NCBI RefSeq assembly: GCF_023278565.1
Contig: NC_064672.1
Location: 4,154,001-4,218,000 of the forward strand
Reading direction: 5' to 3'
Origin: Colletotrichum lupini
Lineage: Eukaryota > Ascomycota > Sordariomycetes > Glomerellales > Glomerellaceae
Length of the DNA stretch: 64,000 nt
Below, piece by piece: positions 31,932-44,499 of the stretch. Made by a program: the position numbers and the translations under genes. The notes beneath the pieces were generated by a model. The model saw only the letters and a program-made list of their open reading frames with translations, was not told the origin of the DNA and searched no databases. The first letter of the stretch is position 1; each line of letters starts with the position of its first letter.

Positions 31932-33116
31932 ATGAACTCGATTCTGTCCACCTTCACGCCCGATGCTTCGGGAACCCCTCCAAAGCAAGTGGATTATATC
32001 CCATGGCTCACTCTCAACGATGGCAAGATGATCCCCATGGTGAGTTTGAATCTCAAGTTTAAAAGGATCCCCATTCCTGCGGGAAGATCTGCCGCTCGGC
32101 AATGCATGTCAGCATCCAGCGCCAGATCCTAGGGCATTCCAGCTCAAATCTTAAATTACGAAATTGCTGCATCGCGGCCGGTTTACTCCAAGTACCGTCT
32201 CATACTGACGTATCCGCAGCTCGGATATGGCCTGGGTACTGCCAACTACAAGGCTGGCGGGGCCAGCTTTGACGAGAAGATCGTCGACAACACCGTCATG
32301 GCGATCAAGGCCGGATACCATCATCTCGATGGCGCCGAAGGTACGTGCAATTTCACTCACCCATTCACTCTTCCCATTGATCACCACTTTTTAACACGAT
32401 CCTTAGTATACGGAAACGAAGAAGAACTCGGTGCAGCCATCAAAAAGGCCGGCGTGCCAAGAGAAAAGCTCTACGTCACCGCAAAAATCAGCGGAACCAA
32501 GAAGCAGGACACCGAAGAGGCCTTCGCTACCTCGCTGAAGAAGCTCGACCTCGAGTACGTGGACCTTTACCTCATCCATGCGCCCTTCTTCGCCGACTCG
32601 GACGAGGAGTTGCAGCAAAAGTGGGCGGATCTCGAGGCCATCCAGGCCAGCGGTCGCGCCAAGAGCATCGGGCTCTCCAACTTTTTGCAGCCTCAGATCG
32701 AGGCCATTTTGAAGACGGCCAAGGTCGTGCCTGCTATCAGCCAGATCGAGTTCCACCCTCACCTGCAGCACGGCGACCTGCTGCAATTCCACCGCGATAA
32801 CAATATTGCCGTGTCTTGTTATGCCCCGCTGACGCCCATTACTTCGGACGTCGACTCGCCCGTCAGGACTATCTGGGCCAACCTGTCCAAGAAGTACGGC
32901 GTGAGCGACTCTGTTGTCGGACTCCGCTGGTGCATCGATCAGGGTCTGATTGTCATCACCACGTCTTCCAAGGAGGAGAGACTGCAGAGCTACCTGAACC
33001 ATATCCCCGCCATCAAGCTTACACCCCGCGAGGTGAAAGAGATTGCCGAGGCTGGCAAGACCAAGCACGTTCGCGGGTTCTGGAAGAACAAGTTCGACGC
33101 TGATGATACCCGATGA
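31932..33116 (+). CDS. Aldo-keto reductase
   Basis: Three exons: 31932-32039, 32220-32340 and 32407-33116, giving 312 residues. ATG 31932 sits in a strong CACCATGA context. An in-frame ATG at 31836 would add 32 Arg-rich residues without acidic ones, resembling a mitochondrial presequence. The catalytic tetrad is present: Asp in HLDGAEVYGNE, Tyr in the same block, Lys in YVTAKISG and His in YLIHAPFF. The cofactor loop SSKEERL near the C-terminus suggests NADP(H). The fold and length are those of soluble fungal AKRs that reduce aldehydes, ketones or alpha-keto lactones. The substrate cannot be told from sequence. The stop is 215 bp from that of the XRCC4-like gene, convergent. Confidence 0.88.
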
Positions 33117-33331
33117 GTATGACAAAGTTCGGGGTCCGCCACGCTCATTGTAGTCAAGAGCGTATCCAGTATTGTTAGTTGTAATTAGTAATTATGGAAA
33201 TCGTTCCAATAGTGACGTCTGTGTACAAGTTTAATCTCTCAAGCCTACGAGGCACATTGGCATGATATGACCGTAAGAAGACCTGAAGTGATCGAAGGTA
33301 TCGTGGTTTATTCGTTTTCATGTTCGTCACC

Positions 33332-34658
33332 TCATAACTCATCATCAGACTCCGTCTCGCTACCAGCGGGCGGCGGGGGTGCTTTGGCAGCTGCCTTCTT
33401 TCTTGCAAAAGGCAACTCCCTCTTCGCAGGAGGCGCCTCCTTTTTCGCGGGCGCGGCAGCAGCCTTTGGCTTGGGCGGTGGTGATACTTGAGACCGTGTG
33501 GGCTTACTGGGCGCTGGTGCTGCCGCCGGCTCTTCGTCGACATCATCTTCACTAGCCGTCTCGTCCTCGTCCTCAGTCGTGTCGCGCTGCTGATCTGACA
33601 GGTCCGCAACCTGCTCCTTCACCTCATCAACATCCATTTTGCCTTCACTTTCCTCTGACGAATCAGCATCATCGACAGGCGCGGGAGCGGTCTTCCTCTT
33701 GCCCGGCCTCGACTTGGCGGCCGCATGGCCTCTCACCGCGGCCTGGGAGCTCTGCTGTACCTGCGCTAGCTTCTCCGGCTCGACGGATGCAGACGCGAGT
33801 AGCTTCTGCTGCTGGCGGATCTTGACCTTCTTCTCGTTGAGCAGGTCGCGGAACCTTTCGAGCAGTTCCGACTCGTCAGCCTCCTTGGCCGCGACTAGCT
33901 CGTCGAGTTGAGCTTTGAGCTCCCGCACAGATTCTTCGAGCTTGCTTGCCTTTGCAGTCGTCGAGGCTAGAGCTTCCTTGGCCTCATTGGCTGTCTGCGC
34001 CGAGAGCGCACACCAGTCGAATAGCTCAATGAGCTCGCGTGGGCTGTGGCTCAACTCGATGGCGCCGAGCCGTTGCTAGATTACCCAGCCCGTCAGCCCA
34101 GCCCGGCCACCCATGCGGAAGGTAGGTAAAAGGCTGGAATGTAAAAAAACTTACTGTGAACTCATTCCCCTTTTTCCGAATTGTCAGGGTGAGAAATGAC
34201 TCGTTCTCCACAGAGGCGATTGCCTCAACGCCCTCGGCCGGTTCTTGGTGCAAGACCGCAGTCAGGATAGTGACCCATTCTTCCTCAGACACTGGACTGT
34301 TCTTGACGCGTAGTGATGCGACTTTGTCATGACGCACTGCCAGGGAAACCCTACCGTTAGCCTTTTTTTTCTTCAAAATTTCCCGTATAATATGAGGTGG
34401 ATGAGTTCGGCGCATGAAACAGGTGTCGGCCAAGACCCCACTCGCCCGGGCCGCGGTGATCGTCGGCCAGGAAGGCGGGATGACGAGCGTTTGTAACTTG
34501 GAAGTTGGAAACTCACGAGAAACGGCATATGGCTCCACGCCATCTGTTCCCACCAACTTGACATCTAGTGCCTTTGACCGAGTGGGCGTGGCCTGGACGA
34601 TGACAAAAGCGCCTTCACTGTCTGACCGGGGAAATCGGAGAACGTGGCCGGATGCCAT
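33332..34658 (-). CDS. XRCC4/LIF1-like DNA repair protein
   Basis: Two exons on the minus strand, 34658-34155 and 34075-33332, giving 415 residues; the intron splits the protein in phase 0. The first 165 or so residues form a globular head starting MASGHVLRFPRSDSEGAFVI. A long coiled coil follows (from about ELIELFDWCALSAQTANEAK through KKVKIRQQQKLLAS). The C-terminal half is disordered, acidic then Ala/Pro/Lys-rich. Head, coiled coil and disordered tail is the XRCC4 architecture; such proteins scaffold DNA ligase IV in non-homologous end joining. The basic tail could bind DNA or act as a nuclear signal. Sequence conservation in this family is weak, so the call rests mainly on architecture and a remembered family resemblance. 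Confidence 0.65.
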
Positions 34659-36934
34659 GACTAGGTGAACTAAATCGACATAAACTTGAGGAAAGAATCG
34701 GTTGGTTAGCCCCTTGCGTGCCACGGGAATGAGCTGAAGGTTCGATGTAAGTGGCAGTTGCAACCCGGTGCAAGGTCCGAGAGCTCAGGTTGGTCGGGAT
34801 TGTCGTCAGAAAGTTTTAGTAGGTGCGTAATTATTTGGTTCTCAGGGTTGGAATCTAAATTGCAACTATGGTGTCTCGAGGGGAACTCCTGGTTGGATGG
34901 AGGTTGAGACAGAGCAGTCCGGGAGAGTGAGACTGAGACTGGATTTCCAAAGTTGGTAGTTTGTTGATTAAATACAGTGAAGTGAGTGTGGCTTCATCTG
35001 AACCGTGAGGGTCCTCGAGGGGTCCTGGGGTCGAGAGCGCTAGGCAACTATGGCGCTCAGACAGGCAGCAGAGGGGGGGACTGTGCAACGCCTCAGGCAG
35101 CCTTGGCCCTGCACCTTGGTATTGAGACGTAGGTTCGGGACGGGAAGGAGGTACGGAGGTCGTGGGATGGAACGGAGAGCGGGAAAGCAAGGCAAGGAAG
35201 GTAAGGTCGTTAGCAATTGTTTTGGTGCTTTCTGTGCTTGTACCTTCCTTACCTTGGGCGAGGTCGGGTGCTGTCAACAAATAAACAGGAAGCTACGGAG
35301 ACGGCGGCTTTGTGTTTGGACCTAAAGGTACTGTGTAAGGTATTGCCTGTGGGATGAACCGGAAGAGAGAGAAAGTCAGAGCAAGCACTGTCCAATATTC
35401 CTCCGCCCTGGGATCCCATAGACTCTCGATAACTTCTTTTTCCTGCCCTTGATAGAAGGAATCGTTAGAAAAGGCAGGCAGCACTAATTATAGCCTAATG
35501 CCTCCATTTTCTCCCTGAACTGCCAGCCTCTCGCTGCTGCATTCGCCGTTGGCTGAGCTCAATTGAAACGACGACGGGTGGAAAGGGCTGTCGCGCCTCC
35601 AACGCGTCAGAATCGTGCAAGTCAAGTGCAACCGTCCCCGCATACATGTGCTCGTCGTCCAATCAATGAACCATCTGATGTCCCCGCTAAATCACGTGGC
35701 GCACCCTGGGAAAAATTATGATTCACTGGAGAGCCCTGGACCCCCGGTTTGTACCCTCCCACGCCCTCCGTGCCTCCCACCTGTTCTTTTCCCCCCGTCT
35801 GTTGTCCACCCGGAGCATGACTCTGCCTGTCCCGCAGAAAAAGAACGGACCCAGCTTGTCTAGATCGGCTTTCTCTTTTTTACCCACTCTCTTCCCTCTC
35901 TCACCGTCCCTGCCGGCCTTATTATTTACTCCCTCCTTCTGTTGTCCCAGTACCTTACTCAAAGAGACTAAGAAAAGACGATAGTGGATTCTCAATCAAG
36001 CTTAAGAAAAAAAGAAGAAAAGACGAGAGAACCGAACCTAGCGAAAAAAGGGGGAAACGGAAGAGTCGTATAACACACGCACACCAGCTGTCCCTGCTAC
36101 CCCCAATTCTGTCACCCTCGTGCCTGCGGAACACCTCACAAGATACGTAGCTCAGTGGGTTTGCCCACACCTGCGCGCAATACCAGCCACCCAGCTGTCC
36201 ACCACACCACCCACTACGTTGCGCTGTGCTGCACCACGCTGTGCCCACGCACCACTCGTACTGGACCCAGCCCACCATCTGGCCGACCTACCACCTCGCT
36301 TTGTTTGCCAGGCCCGATCCATCAACCCCAGCTTCCCAGCCATTTTTGCTACATCTCATCCAACAAGAAGGGCAAATCCAGTCTCTCCCCCCGACACTCA
36401 CGACTGCCCTGATCTCATTCTACTCCAGCACAACCCTCGACAAACGTCACGCTCGACATCTCTGGACCCTGTTCCTGTTCCTGTTCCTCTTGCGCAATCA
36501 CCCCTTACGACGAACTTTCTTTGCATCACCTCCACTTGTTCTGCCTCTGCACCTGTTTGCATCTCTCGCAATTCATCCTACCAGTAGCCGACAGACACTA
36601 CTTCCCACACTACCACACACATTCCCGGAAACGACGATACTCTACTCGATTCAAAAACAATCCGCGCCGCCATTTCTACGCCTAAACACCACCACGACAA
36701 ATCTTTTTGCGCCCCCCGCGACGCCTAAATACTACCAAACAACATCGCTTGCGACCACTATCGCCGCCTTCTCACGGTTATGCCGGGCCGGGGCTGCTGT
36801 TATTGTTGACGATATGATCTTGCAACATTGACAAGCAGGAAAGCGCTGTCGGGAAGTCTTTTGCGATACGACTACGGCCTTCTCGGACCCAATTCAATTC
36901 TGCGCTCCCCCAAACAAAGAAACCTACCGAAAAC
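34659..36934. other. Divergent intergenic region, XRCC4-like / BYR4-like
   Basis: 2.28 kb between divergent genes. From about 35720 to 36930 the plus strand is rich in C and T with long CCA/CCT stretches, which looks like a long BYR4 leader. Open frames at 36120-36830 appear compositional and could at most be upstream ORFs. An A/G-rich block (about 35970-36065) interrupts this pattern. Confidence 0.5.
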
Positions 36935-39900
36935 ATGGAACCTTTACGCCTCAAGCCACGCCAGCCGGCGGCGGAACCCGACATCGAAGACTGGGACGAT
37001 GACGATTTCCAAATCGACACCGACGATCTGACATTTCGCACCGCCTCTACCGCTACCGTTACCACCCTTCCTCCCTCACGACGCGACTCTGCGTCTTCAC
37101 ATGTTTCCCTCCGTTCCGACCTCGAATCTATCCTGGACGAAGAGACCCACGTGCATGTCCCGGGCGACGACGAGAAGTCGACCCTCGACGCTATCGCCGC
37201 TGCCACACAGGCCGGCATTCCGATACCCAAAAATGTACCTTCTTCCGCTCTAATGGGCGGTACTATCAAACGACTTGGTGGACGAAAGATCAAGAAGATC
37301 ATGCAGGACGACTGGGAGGATGATCTGGTTCTTCCAGACTCGGCTCAGGCCCTTCGCATCAAACCTCAGGACGGCTCCAGATTCCCCGACGCTCTTCGAC
37401 AAGTCAGCGGCGGTTCCAATCAGACTAGTCCGACCAAAGCAATGAAGACTCCTCCCGCGGTTTCCATGCTGGACAGGAGAGAGTCGACGGAATCGAGGAC
37501 GAGCACATTATCAGGGGCTCTCAACTTGGAGAAGTTCCGTGACAACGATGACGACGACGATTTCTTTGGTGATGGATCGGAAACTATCAAAGTATCAAAG
37601 ACTCGCCCGCCTAAACCCATTTCACTCATCACCCCACCGACCCCTCAGAAGATTGACAAGCCTTTGGACGATGATTTTGAGAACGACTTCGAGTTGCCCT
37701 CAGATGGCAAGTTGAGGCTCTCTACTAGAAAGGACATCCCAAAGACACCGTCGAGCCAGGCAGATGATCTGGACTGGGGTGAGGGTAGCCTCGGTACTCG
37801 ATTCGGAGGCACACGAAGAGACGCTCGTTCGAATAGGAGCTCGTCTGTCTCCGCCATGAGCCCCAGCGTCTCGAGCTCATTCACCGCCGAGAGCGAAGAT
37901 GAGACGTTTGATGGCCTTGTACTCCCCAGCGGCCCGGTCAACTTTGGTGAGAGATTGAGTCGTAGGAAACTCAGTCGCTCTCCCGTGCGTCCCGTCGAAG
38001 AAGAGCCTCCAAACCTCAAGACCCCTCAACCGCGCGAGCCAGAGCCTGAAGACATGTTTGATGGTCTTGACGTGGGTGATGGCGACGTCTTCAATTCGGG
38101 CAAGCTTACACTCCATCGCAATATTCGTGTCAATGCAAACCGCCCACCGAGCCCCCAGAGACCAAAGACTGCAATCTCATTGACCTTCACGAATAAGGCT
38201 ACTCCGTCACGGCTCCCTCGGCCGAGCCATGAGCGTCATGAGCGAACTCAGTCTGCCCTGGAGCCTGTGTCCGAGAGTGGTGGTCCTATCTTTGCTCGTA
38301 CGAGAAGATCTCAGTCGCGCATGGGTCACCAATCTCAGTCTTCCGTCACGAGCATTCATAGCATGCCGACTCCCACAACACCTTCTCCATCGAGCTCTTT
38401 GCTCCCTTCGACTCCACGCAGGCGAGAGCTTGGTGCAAGAACCTCTACGACGTCGCTGCGTAATGAGCCGACGACCACTAGCACGCAGTTGCTGAGATTT
38501 AAGCGATCTCTGCCTGCAATGAGCAGCTCTCACTCACCGGCAAAGACAATGTCCCGGTTTGAACGGCCACCATCTAGGACAGATGGCCGTCCGCCTTCCT
38601 CAATGCGGCCCAAGACTCCTACTGAGAGATCTCGACCCGCTGTGGAAAGCTTCGCTGCCCAGCAACGACGCCCCTTTCTCCCTGCTGGGGCCTCACAATC
38701 CCAGTCGCAGCACGTGACTGCAAAAACTTCTCGTAGCTTCCGCCGCCACGATTCTGAGAACGCTCTAGACTTGCGGCCGACCTCGAGGGCATTTTCCAGG
38801 TCGACAATGCGGTCGCCGAGTCCGAAGAGAACAAATCGTCATTCGGACCATATCACCCGCGACGGTTTGTCGTTCCGCACCCTCACCAAGCCAAACCGAA
38901 CTCGGAACTTTGGTGATGGGCATGAGTTGGATGGATTCGACGACTTGCCTACTTCAGCCCATTCAGAGGCCAAATTTGTCCGACAACCTGTCAAGGCACC
39001 GCTCCGCAACAAGCTTTATCAAAATGTGCTTCCTGATCGGACCACCACGCCCTCCCCGGCTCCTTACTCCCCTGCGAAGGGTGATTACACGCCCCATTTC
39101 GCCCGCGATACCCAGGCTAGCCGAATTGCTCGGGAGACCTCGCTTGCTCAACGAGCTCCATCAGGCCCACTGGCGCCTCTCACCTCGTCGCGCGTTTCTC
39201 AGCTGTCGTCCAGGAACAATTTCAATCCCGGACTACCACAAGCGACGGTGCGGTCGAAAAAGAAGAGGAACCTTCCTCAATTGAAGCCTCATTTAATTTC
39301 CAACATGAATAAGGACAAGACTCCGCAGCGTAAGTGCACTAGCTCAATGGATTGCACATCGTTATACTGACCACCCTGTAGATCTTCAGGGTATGTTCTA
39401 CAACCCCGACACGTACCGTTGGGAAGGCAACGAAAATATCTTGAACGCGTTCGACCCACCCGCATCGTCCCCATCGCCAACATCAATGCCGCCGCACGTG
39501 GTTCGAGATAAGGAAGCTTCTTCAACGCCTCGGCCGGCTCTGATTACGAACATAAGCCACACGAAGGGCGTGCAGGTTGTGGGCGGCATGGTCTTTGATC
39601 CACAGAACATGTGCTGGCTCAAGCTCGGCCCACAGACGAACACCAAGTCCGAGATACCCGACCCCATGGACGGCTTCAATGCTTTGGACGACGACGAGGA
39701 CGTCTTCAAGGACATTCCCGATCTCGACGATAACCAAGGCGACTCCAAAGAACCCGGTCGCGTTAGCGAAGTTAAGGACGAGTGGCTCGTCGGGGAAGAA
39801 TTCGATGTTGGTCCCGAATTCGTTCGGAGACAGCGCGAAGAAGAAGACCGGTGGCGAAAGAAATGCGAGAAGTGGCTCGGGGTCGGAGACCGAGATCGCG

Positions 39901-39953
39901 AAGCTGCCAGATGGGCGATCCGCGACATCCTACTTCATCAGAGGGCTGCCTAG
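36935..39953 (+). CDS. BYR4: BYR4/BFA1-like GAP subunit of the septation/mitotic-exit pathway
   Basis: Two exons, 36935-39329 and 39382-39953, giving 988 residues. The N-terminus has the acidic PDIEDWDDDDFQIDTDDL block, and a second block reads LGGRKIKKIMQDDWEDDL. A long Ser/Pro/Arg-rich disordered region follows. The conserved C-terminal part, split by the intron, includes GMFYNPDTYRWEGNEN and VVGGMVFDPQNMCWLKL. These blocks define Byr4/Bfa1 proteins, which with Cdc16/Bub2 form the two-part GAP for the spindle-pole-body GTPase Spg1/Tem1 and so restrain septation or mitotic exit. Many SP and RS sites suggest phospho-control. Gene length is larger than Byr4 of fission yeast, mainly in the disordered part. 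Confidence 0.85.
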
Positions 39954-41000
39954 TAGACCTCACCACACCAACAGCATTCTACTTTGGGCGGCATATCATG
40001 CTTTTTTCTTCATACATAATTATTTTAATACCCCTGGCGTCATGGCGAACGACAGGGCGAGCTACGAACGAGGCGTTTTGGGAGAAGGATTACGACGAAC
40101 AACATTTACGACGATTCCAGTGACGACTTTCTGGACTCTTCTTTGTGTACAACATACTCCTACAAAAAGTCTTGAATAGGATTCATGACACGGCTTTTAC
40201 GACGAAAAGAGGTCTGGCAGAGGAAATGGCATGCCGACTTTATGACAACAAACAGATGATTTGGGATTTGGGACTCGATACCATCCAGACCCCGAGCTGG
40301 ATAAGAGGGTTTATGACCACAGTGGAGGAAAAAGGACTGCTTTGACGTTTGCATTTTTGTACAATGCTTTTTATCTTTACGATGCTGTTTGGAGGAGGCT
40401 GAGGGTGGTTAGCCTTTCTTCGCCTGTGAAGGTGGTCAAGGATTGGTTGGTGTGTCTGTCATTGATCTTTTTGATGATGAGAGACAGGTTGATGAAAAGC
40501 TCTGCTTAGATTCATTTTTTTGGCTTCGGCGTATTGGATTAGCAATAACCCAATCTTCTTTTCTCAATTCTCTTCGTGGCCAGCTGGCTGGATAATTCCT
40601 TCTTGACGTGGACGTGAAAGGCTTTTTTCTCAATCGGCGACGGCAAATGACGGTCACAACAGATGAACGGCGACAGCGACGACAATGTCAACAACCTCTT
40701 CACTGTTCAATATTTTCGTTCGATATTTTTTTTATTTCCCGAATACCTTTTTGAGCTCCGACTCCATTTAGTAGTAATAGGTAATTATAATGCGACAACC
40801 CTAATAACCTCAACAACGACGACAACGACGACAACGACGACAACGACGCGGGGTTCGTTTCGACCTCGATCCCTGACAAGATGCTTCTTTGTCTACTACA
40901 CAAGATACACTTCAAAAAAGATCCCAACCCTCGTTCTAGCTCATCAATTTTCCTTTTTTTTTGACATCAGCCGATCACATGTGTCTCGTCCTTTTATTTT
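39954..41000. other. Intergenic between convergent 3' ends (BYR4-like / NOP2)
   Basis: 1.05 kb with no supported gene. It contains the short repeat at 40811-40848 and T-rich stretches near 40720-40745 and 40950-41000, which suit 3' UTR sequence. Confidence 0.5.
40811..40848 (+). repeat. Short tandem repeat, 9-bp unit (AACGACGAC)
   Basis: Roughly four copies of a 9-bp unit, itself built from AAC and GAC triplets. It lies in non-coding sequence downstream of NOP2. Confidence 0.85.
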
Positions 41001-43305
41001 TTATTTCGCAGACTTCTTCTCCTTCTTTTGCTTGGGGCTCTTGCTCTTGGGGCTCTTTTCCGGCGCGACCGAGGCGGACGTCACCTTCTTCTGCGCCGGA
41101 TTCCTCTCGGCCTTCTTCTCCTTGTCGGCCGCGGCGGCCTTTTGCTTGCTCTTGTCCTTCTTCTCGGGCGTCTTTTCCGCGGACTTGTCAGACTCGGGGG
41201 CGCTCTCAACTTCGCCCTCGGAGGCAGAAGCGGTGGACTCCTTCTTGGCGTCGGAGGCGGCCTTCTTCGCCTTCGCAGACAAAGCGTTGGGGTCGAGACC
41301 GCGTCTGCGCATGGCGTTGCGCTTGGCCTTGAGGACGTACTCCTCATCCTCGTCGTCGTCGAAGCCACCGAAATCATCGTCGGTTTTGCCGCCGGCGTTG
41401 GACTCGTCGTCGGTGGTGATGGGGGTCTTGTCGACGACCTCGCCGACGGAGGCACCGGAGCGGTCGCGTTCGGCCTTGGCGGGGGTGGGGCCAATCTTTT
41501 GGAATTTGGCGACGAAGAAGCCGTCGACGTTGTAGGTGTGCGGGTAGTAGCGGCGGGTGAGCTTGAGGGAGGGGTCGAATTTCTTGCCCATGTAGGAGGT
41601 GAAGCCCTCGCGACCAAAGGGGAGGTTGGTGTCGACGAGCTTGACGTTGGGGCGGCGGGAGAGGGCGTATGCTACGACGGACTCGCTGTTGGTTTGTTAG
41701 CATGAATGAGACAACAATTAGATGAGGTGGATAGGCTTACTTCTCCTCGACTGTGACGGAACAGGTAGAGTAGACAATGTAACCGCCCGTCTTGCTGTGG
41801 TGGTTGACAGAGTCAATGGCGGCGAGGATAAGCTGCTTCTGCATGTGCGGCAGCAGCATGAAATCCCTCTCCGTCTTGTTGGTCTTGACGCTGGCATCCT
41901 TTGCAATGACACCGGTACCGGAGCAAGGGGCATCGAGCAGGACACGGTCGAAACCACCCATGGGTTTGGGGAACTCCCTGGCGTCGTAGTTTGAGACGAC
42001 GACGTTGCGGGCGCCGAGGCGGTGGATGTTACCAATGAGACCCTTGGCACGCTGCTTGCTGGGATCGTTGGCGACGATGACACCCGTGTTCTTCATCATG
42101 GCGGCCATGTGCGTCGTCTTACCACCGGGAGCGGCGGCCATATCCAGCACGCGCTCGTTCTCCTGCGGCTCGAGGGCCATGACGGGCAGGAAAGAGGAGG
42201 CGGCCTGGAGGATGTAGTAGCCGGCCAGGTACTCGGGCGTGGCACCGAGGGGCACGTTGCTCTCAAAGATCTGGAGGCCGACCTTGGACCACTTTCCGAC
42301 GGGCTCGAGGGTGACGCCGCGGCCGATGAGGGCCTGGGCGAGGTCTCTGCGGTGGGTGCGGAGGGTGTTTGTGCGGATGACGACGGGGCGGGCCGACTCG
42401 TTGGCCTCGAAGAAGGCGAACGCCTCACGGGGGGAGAAGAGGTTGAAGAGCTTCTCGGCGAGGTACTCGGAGTAGCCGTAGTAGGCGCAGATGTCCTTGA
42501 TGAGCTGGTTGACGTACTCTGTGCGGGAGCGGCCCTCCTCGTGGAGCTTCGCAAAGTCGTCGAGCACTCTAATGTTTTCCGTGATTCTCGTTCTCAGGAG
42601 CTGCAGGTCTGGCGCGAGGAGCGTCTTGGTCTTGGCGGCGAGCTCGTCGTCCGAGTCGTCTTCGAGGATGTGCGGCTTGTCGCCGTCAATGTTGGTCTGG
42701 ATGCCCATCTCCTCGAGTTCGGCCTGGGCTTCGGCGTCCTCCTCGGCCTGCTTCTGGTCGAGTCTCCGTGCGAGACCCTCAATGTTGGCCTTTGTGAGCA
42801 TCTCCTCGCCGTCCGAGTCGTCTTCGTCCTCTGAGAACATGTGCTTTCCGCCGCCGCCACGCTCCTCTTCTGAATCGTACACGGAATCGTCGTCAGAACC
42901 ATCTATGAAGTCGTCTCCCAGCTTCTCCGCGGCCTCCAGGTCGGAAAACTCGTCAACCTCGTCATCATCGTCGCTCATGTCGGAAGGGGCACCAGCAAAG
43001 TCGCCGGCATCGTCGTCATCTGACATCTCTTCGTCCGAGTCGACAGGCTGGGGTGCCTTCTTTCCTCTGCCGTTGGCGGCCTTGGGCGCAGGCTTTCCAG
43101 CCTTGGCACCATTGCTCTTCTTCGCATCCTGCTTCTTCGCTGCCGCGGCATTGGCCTTGGGTGCCGCTCCTCTTCTCCTCCTCTTGACCTCGGGAGCCTC
43201 GACGGGCTCGACTGGCAGACCGGCCTTGCGCTTCAATCTAGCGAAATGCGCCTCTGACAAGGGTTCGGGCGCACCCTGCTTCTTCATACGGTTTCCGACG
43301 CCCAT
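41001..43305 (-). CDS. NOP2: 25S rRNA cytosine-C5 methyltransferase NOP2
   Basis: Two exons on the minus strand, 43305-41741 and 41685-41001, giving 749 residues. NOP2 methylates one cytosine of 25S rRNA in the nucleolus and is needed for 60S assembly. The first 220 residues are basic then very acidic (Asp/Glu/Ser runs). The RsmB-type catalytic domain has the SAM motif VLDMAAAPGGKTTHMAAMMK, the DAPCSGTGVI motif (Cys near 461) and STCSVTVEEN (catalytic Cys near 515). The intron falls inside the last motif, splitting the Asn codon. The C-terminal 200 residues are Lys/Ser-rich and disordered. It is head-to-head with GET5 across 518 bp. Clear assignment. Confidence 0.94.
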
Positions 43306-43823
43306 TTTGATCGATCAATTCGTATCGAAACTTGGGTATTTGGGGTGGAGAAAAAAGGGTACCGAAGAAGTAGAAAATTCAAGATATACGGTACCGCCTG
43401 GTTCAAAGTCGGTCGCCGCTACACTGCTCAGAAGAAAAAAAAAGTTCCTTCACTTGGGTTAGAAGCGGTCCCCCCACCGAAACTTTTTCCTATCGCGCAC
43501 TGACCAGCACCGATAAGATTGGGCGATAAAGCCACGCCGCCCAGACGAGCGGTCGAAGCTCCACACTCCAGCTCAGTCCGCCCCGCCATCCCTCCTCAGT
43601 GCGTCAACTCTAACTGAGCAGAGCGGGCAGCACACCAGAACACCGGACGAAGTCATTTCCAACGCCTTACCTCCAGCCGATCGTCTAGTAATTAAGCCTT
43701 CGCCGACATTCCTTTCCTATATCTCACACAACATATAGCTTCTGAACTCAAATCGACGATTCGAACAACATCGACCAGGCAAACTTCCCGAAGGCGCGCC
43801 ACATAACTCAACACATCGCAACC
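43306..43823. promoter_or_regulatory. Divergent promoter region, NOP2 / GET5
   Basis: 518 bp between divergent start codons. An A-run lies at about 43434-43443. No factor site was recognised. Confidence 0.5.
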
Positions 43824-44499
43824 ATGGCCGAAGTCGTCTTCGCAAGACAGTTCCTGGCGACCTTGGAGTCGCGCCCGGCGAAGCTGTCCGCCGACCATGT
43901 CGAGGACCCCAAGAACTTCCCGGCTCTTCCTCCCGTAAGCCTCACACCTACTAGCGAAGCTTTTGTAGCTACTGATAGCTAACATCATGCAGTACATCCT
44001 GCCCAAGATGCCCAAGGCCATGAGCAAGCCCTCGAACCTTGCCCCAGGCCAGGAGCGCAGCGTCAACGTCACTCTCAAGTCCCTGCGCAACCCTCCTCTG
44101 GATATCAAGCTCTCCTCTCAGTCGCTCAACACCTCCATCCTCGACATCAAGACGGCGGTTGAGACGGAGTCACGGATACCTGTGGACAAGATGAAGCTGC
44201 TGTTCAACAAGAAGCCGGTGCCAGACAGCAAGGTGCTGAAGGACTTGCTTACGGACGGTCAGGCATCTCTTGAGTTCTCCGTCATGGTTATTGGAGGAGC
44301 TGCTGCAGTCAAGCCTGAGCCTAGCGCTGCGGTTGCGCCCAACACTACAGAGGAGGACATCGGAGAGGCGGCATTGGACACGGACGAATTCTGGAGCGAT
44401 CTCAAGGGCTTCTTGCTGCAGAGGCTTAAGCACGAGCAAAAAGCGGAGGAGCTATCAGGGCTGTGGCGCTCAACCTGGCAGGCCCAGAAGAAGTCATAA
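43824..44499 (+). CDS. GET5: GET5/MDY2-like ubiquitin-like protein of the GET pathway
   Basis: Two exons, 43824-43934 and 43993-44499, giving 205 residues. The N-terminal MAEVVFARQFLATLESRPAK helix corresponds to the Get4-binding region of yeast Get5. A ubiquitin-like domain follows (VNVTLKSLRNPPLDIKL, then LDIKTAVETES and MKLLFNKKPVPDSKVLKDLL). A Pro/Ala linker leads to a C-terminal helical region, FWSDLKGFLLQRLKHEQKAE, like the Get5 homodimerisation domain. The protein would link Get4 and Sgt2 in delivery of tail-anchored proteins to the ER. In some databases this family is labelled as a cell-cycle medial-ring component (Blt1 type); the Get5 call fits the domain order better. Confidence 0.8.

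Noticed and set aside
36226..36831. Open frame of 201 codons before BYR4
   Set aside because: Thr/Pro/Leu-rich product of CT-rich leader sequence; at most an upstream ORF.
40811..40848. Microsatellite as part of a coding tract
   Set aside because: It lies outside any supported gene, about 150 bp beyond the NOP2 stop.
42022..43462. Long open frames antisense to NOP2
   Set aside because: Low-complexity products opposite an unambiguous methyltransferase.
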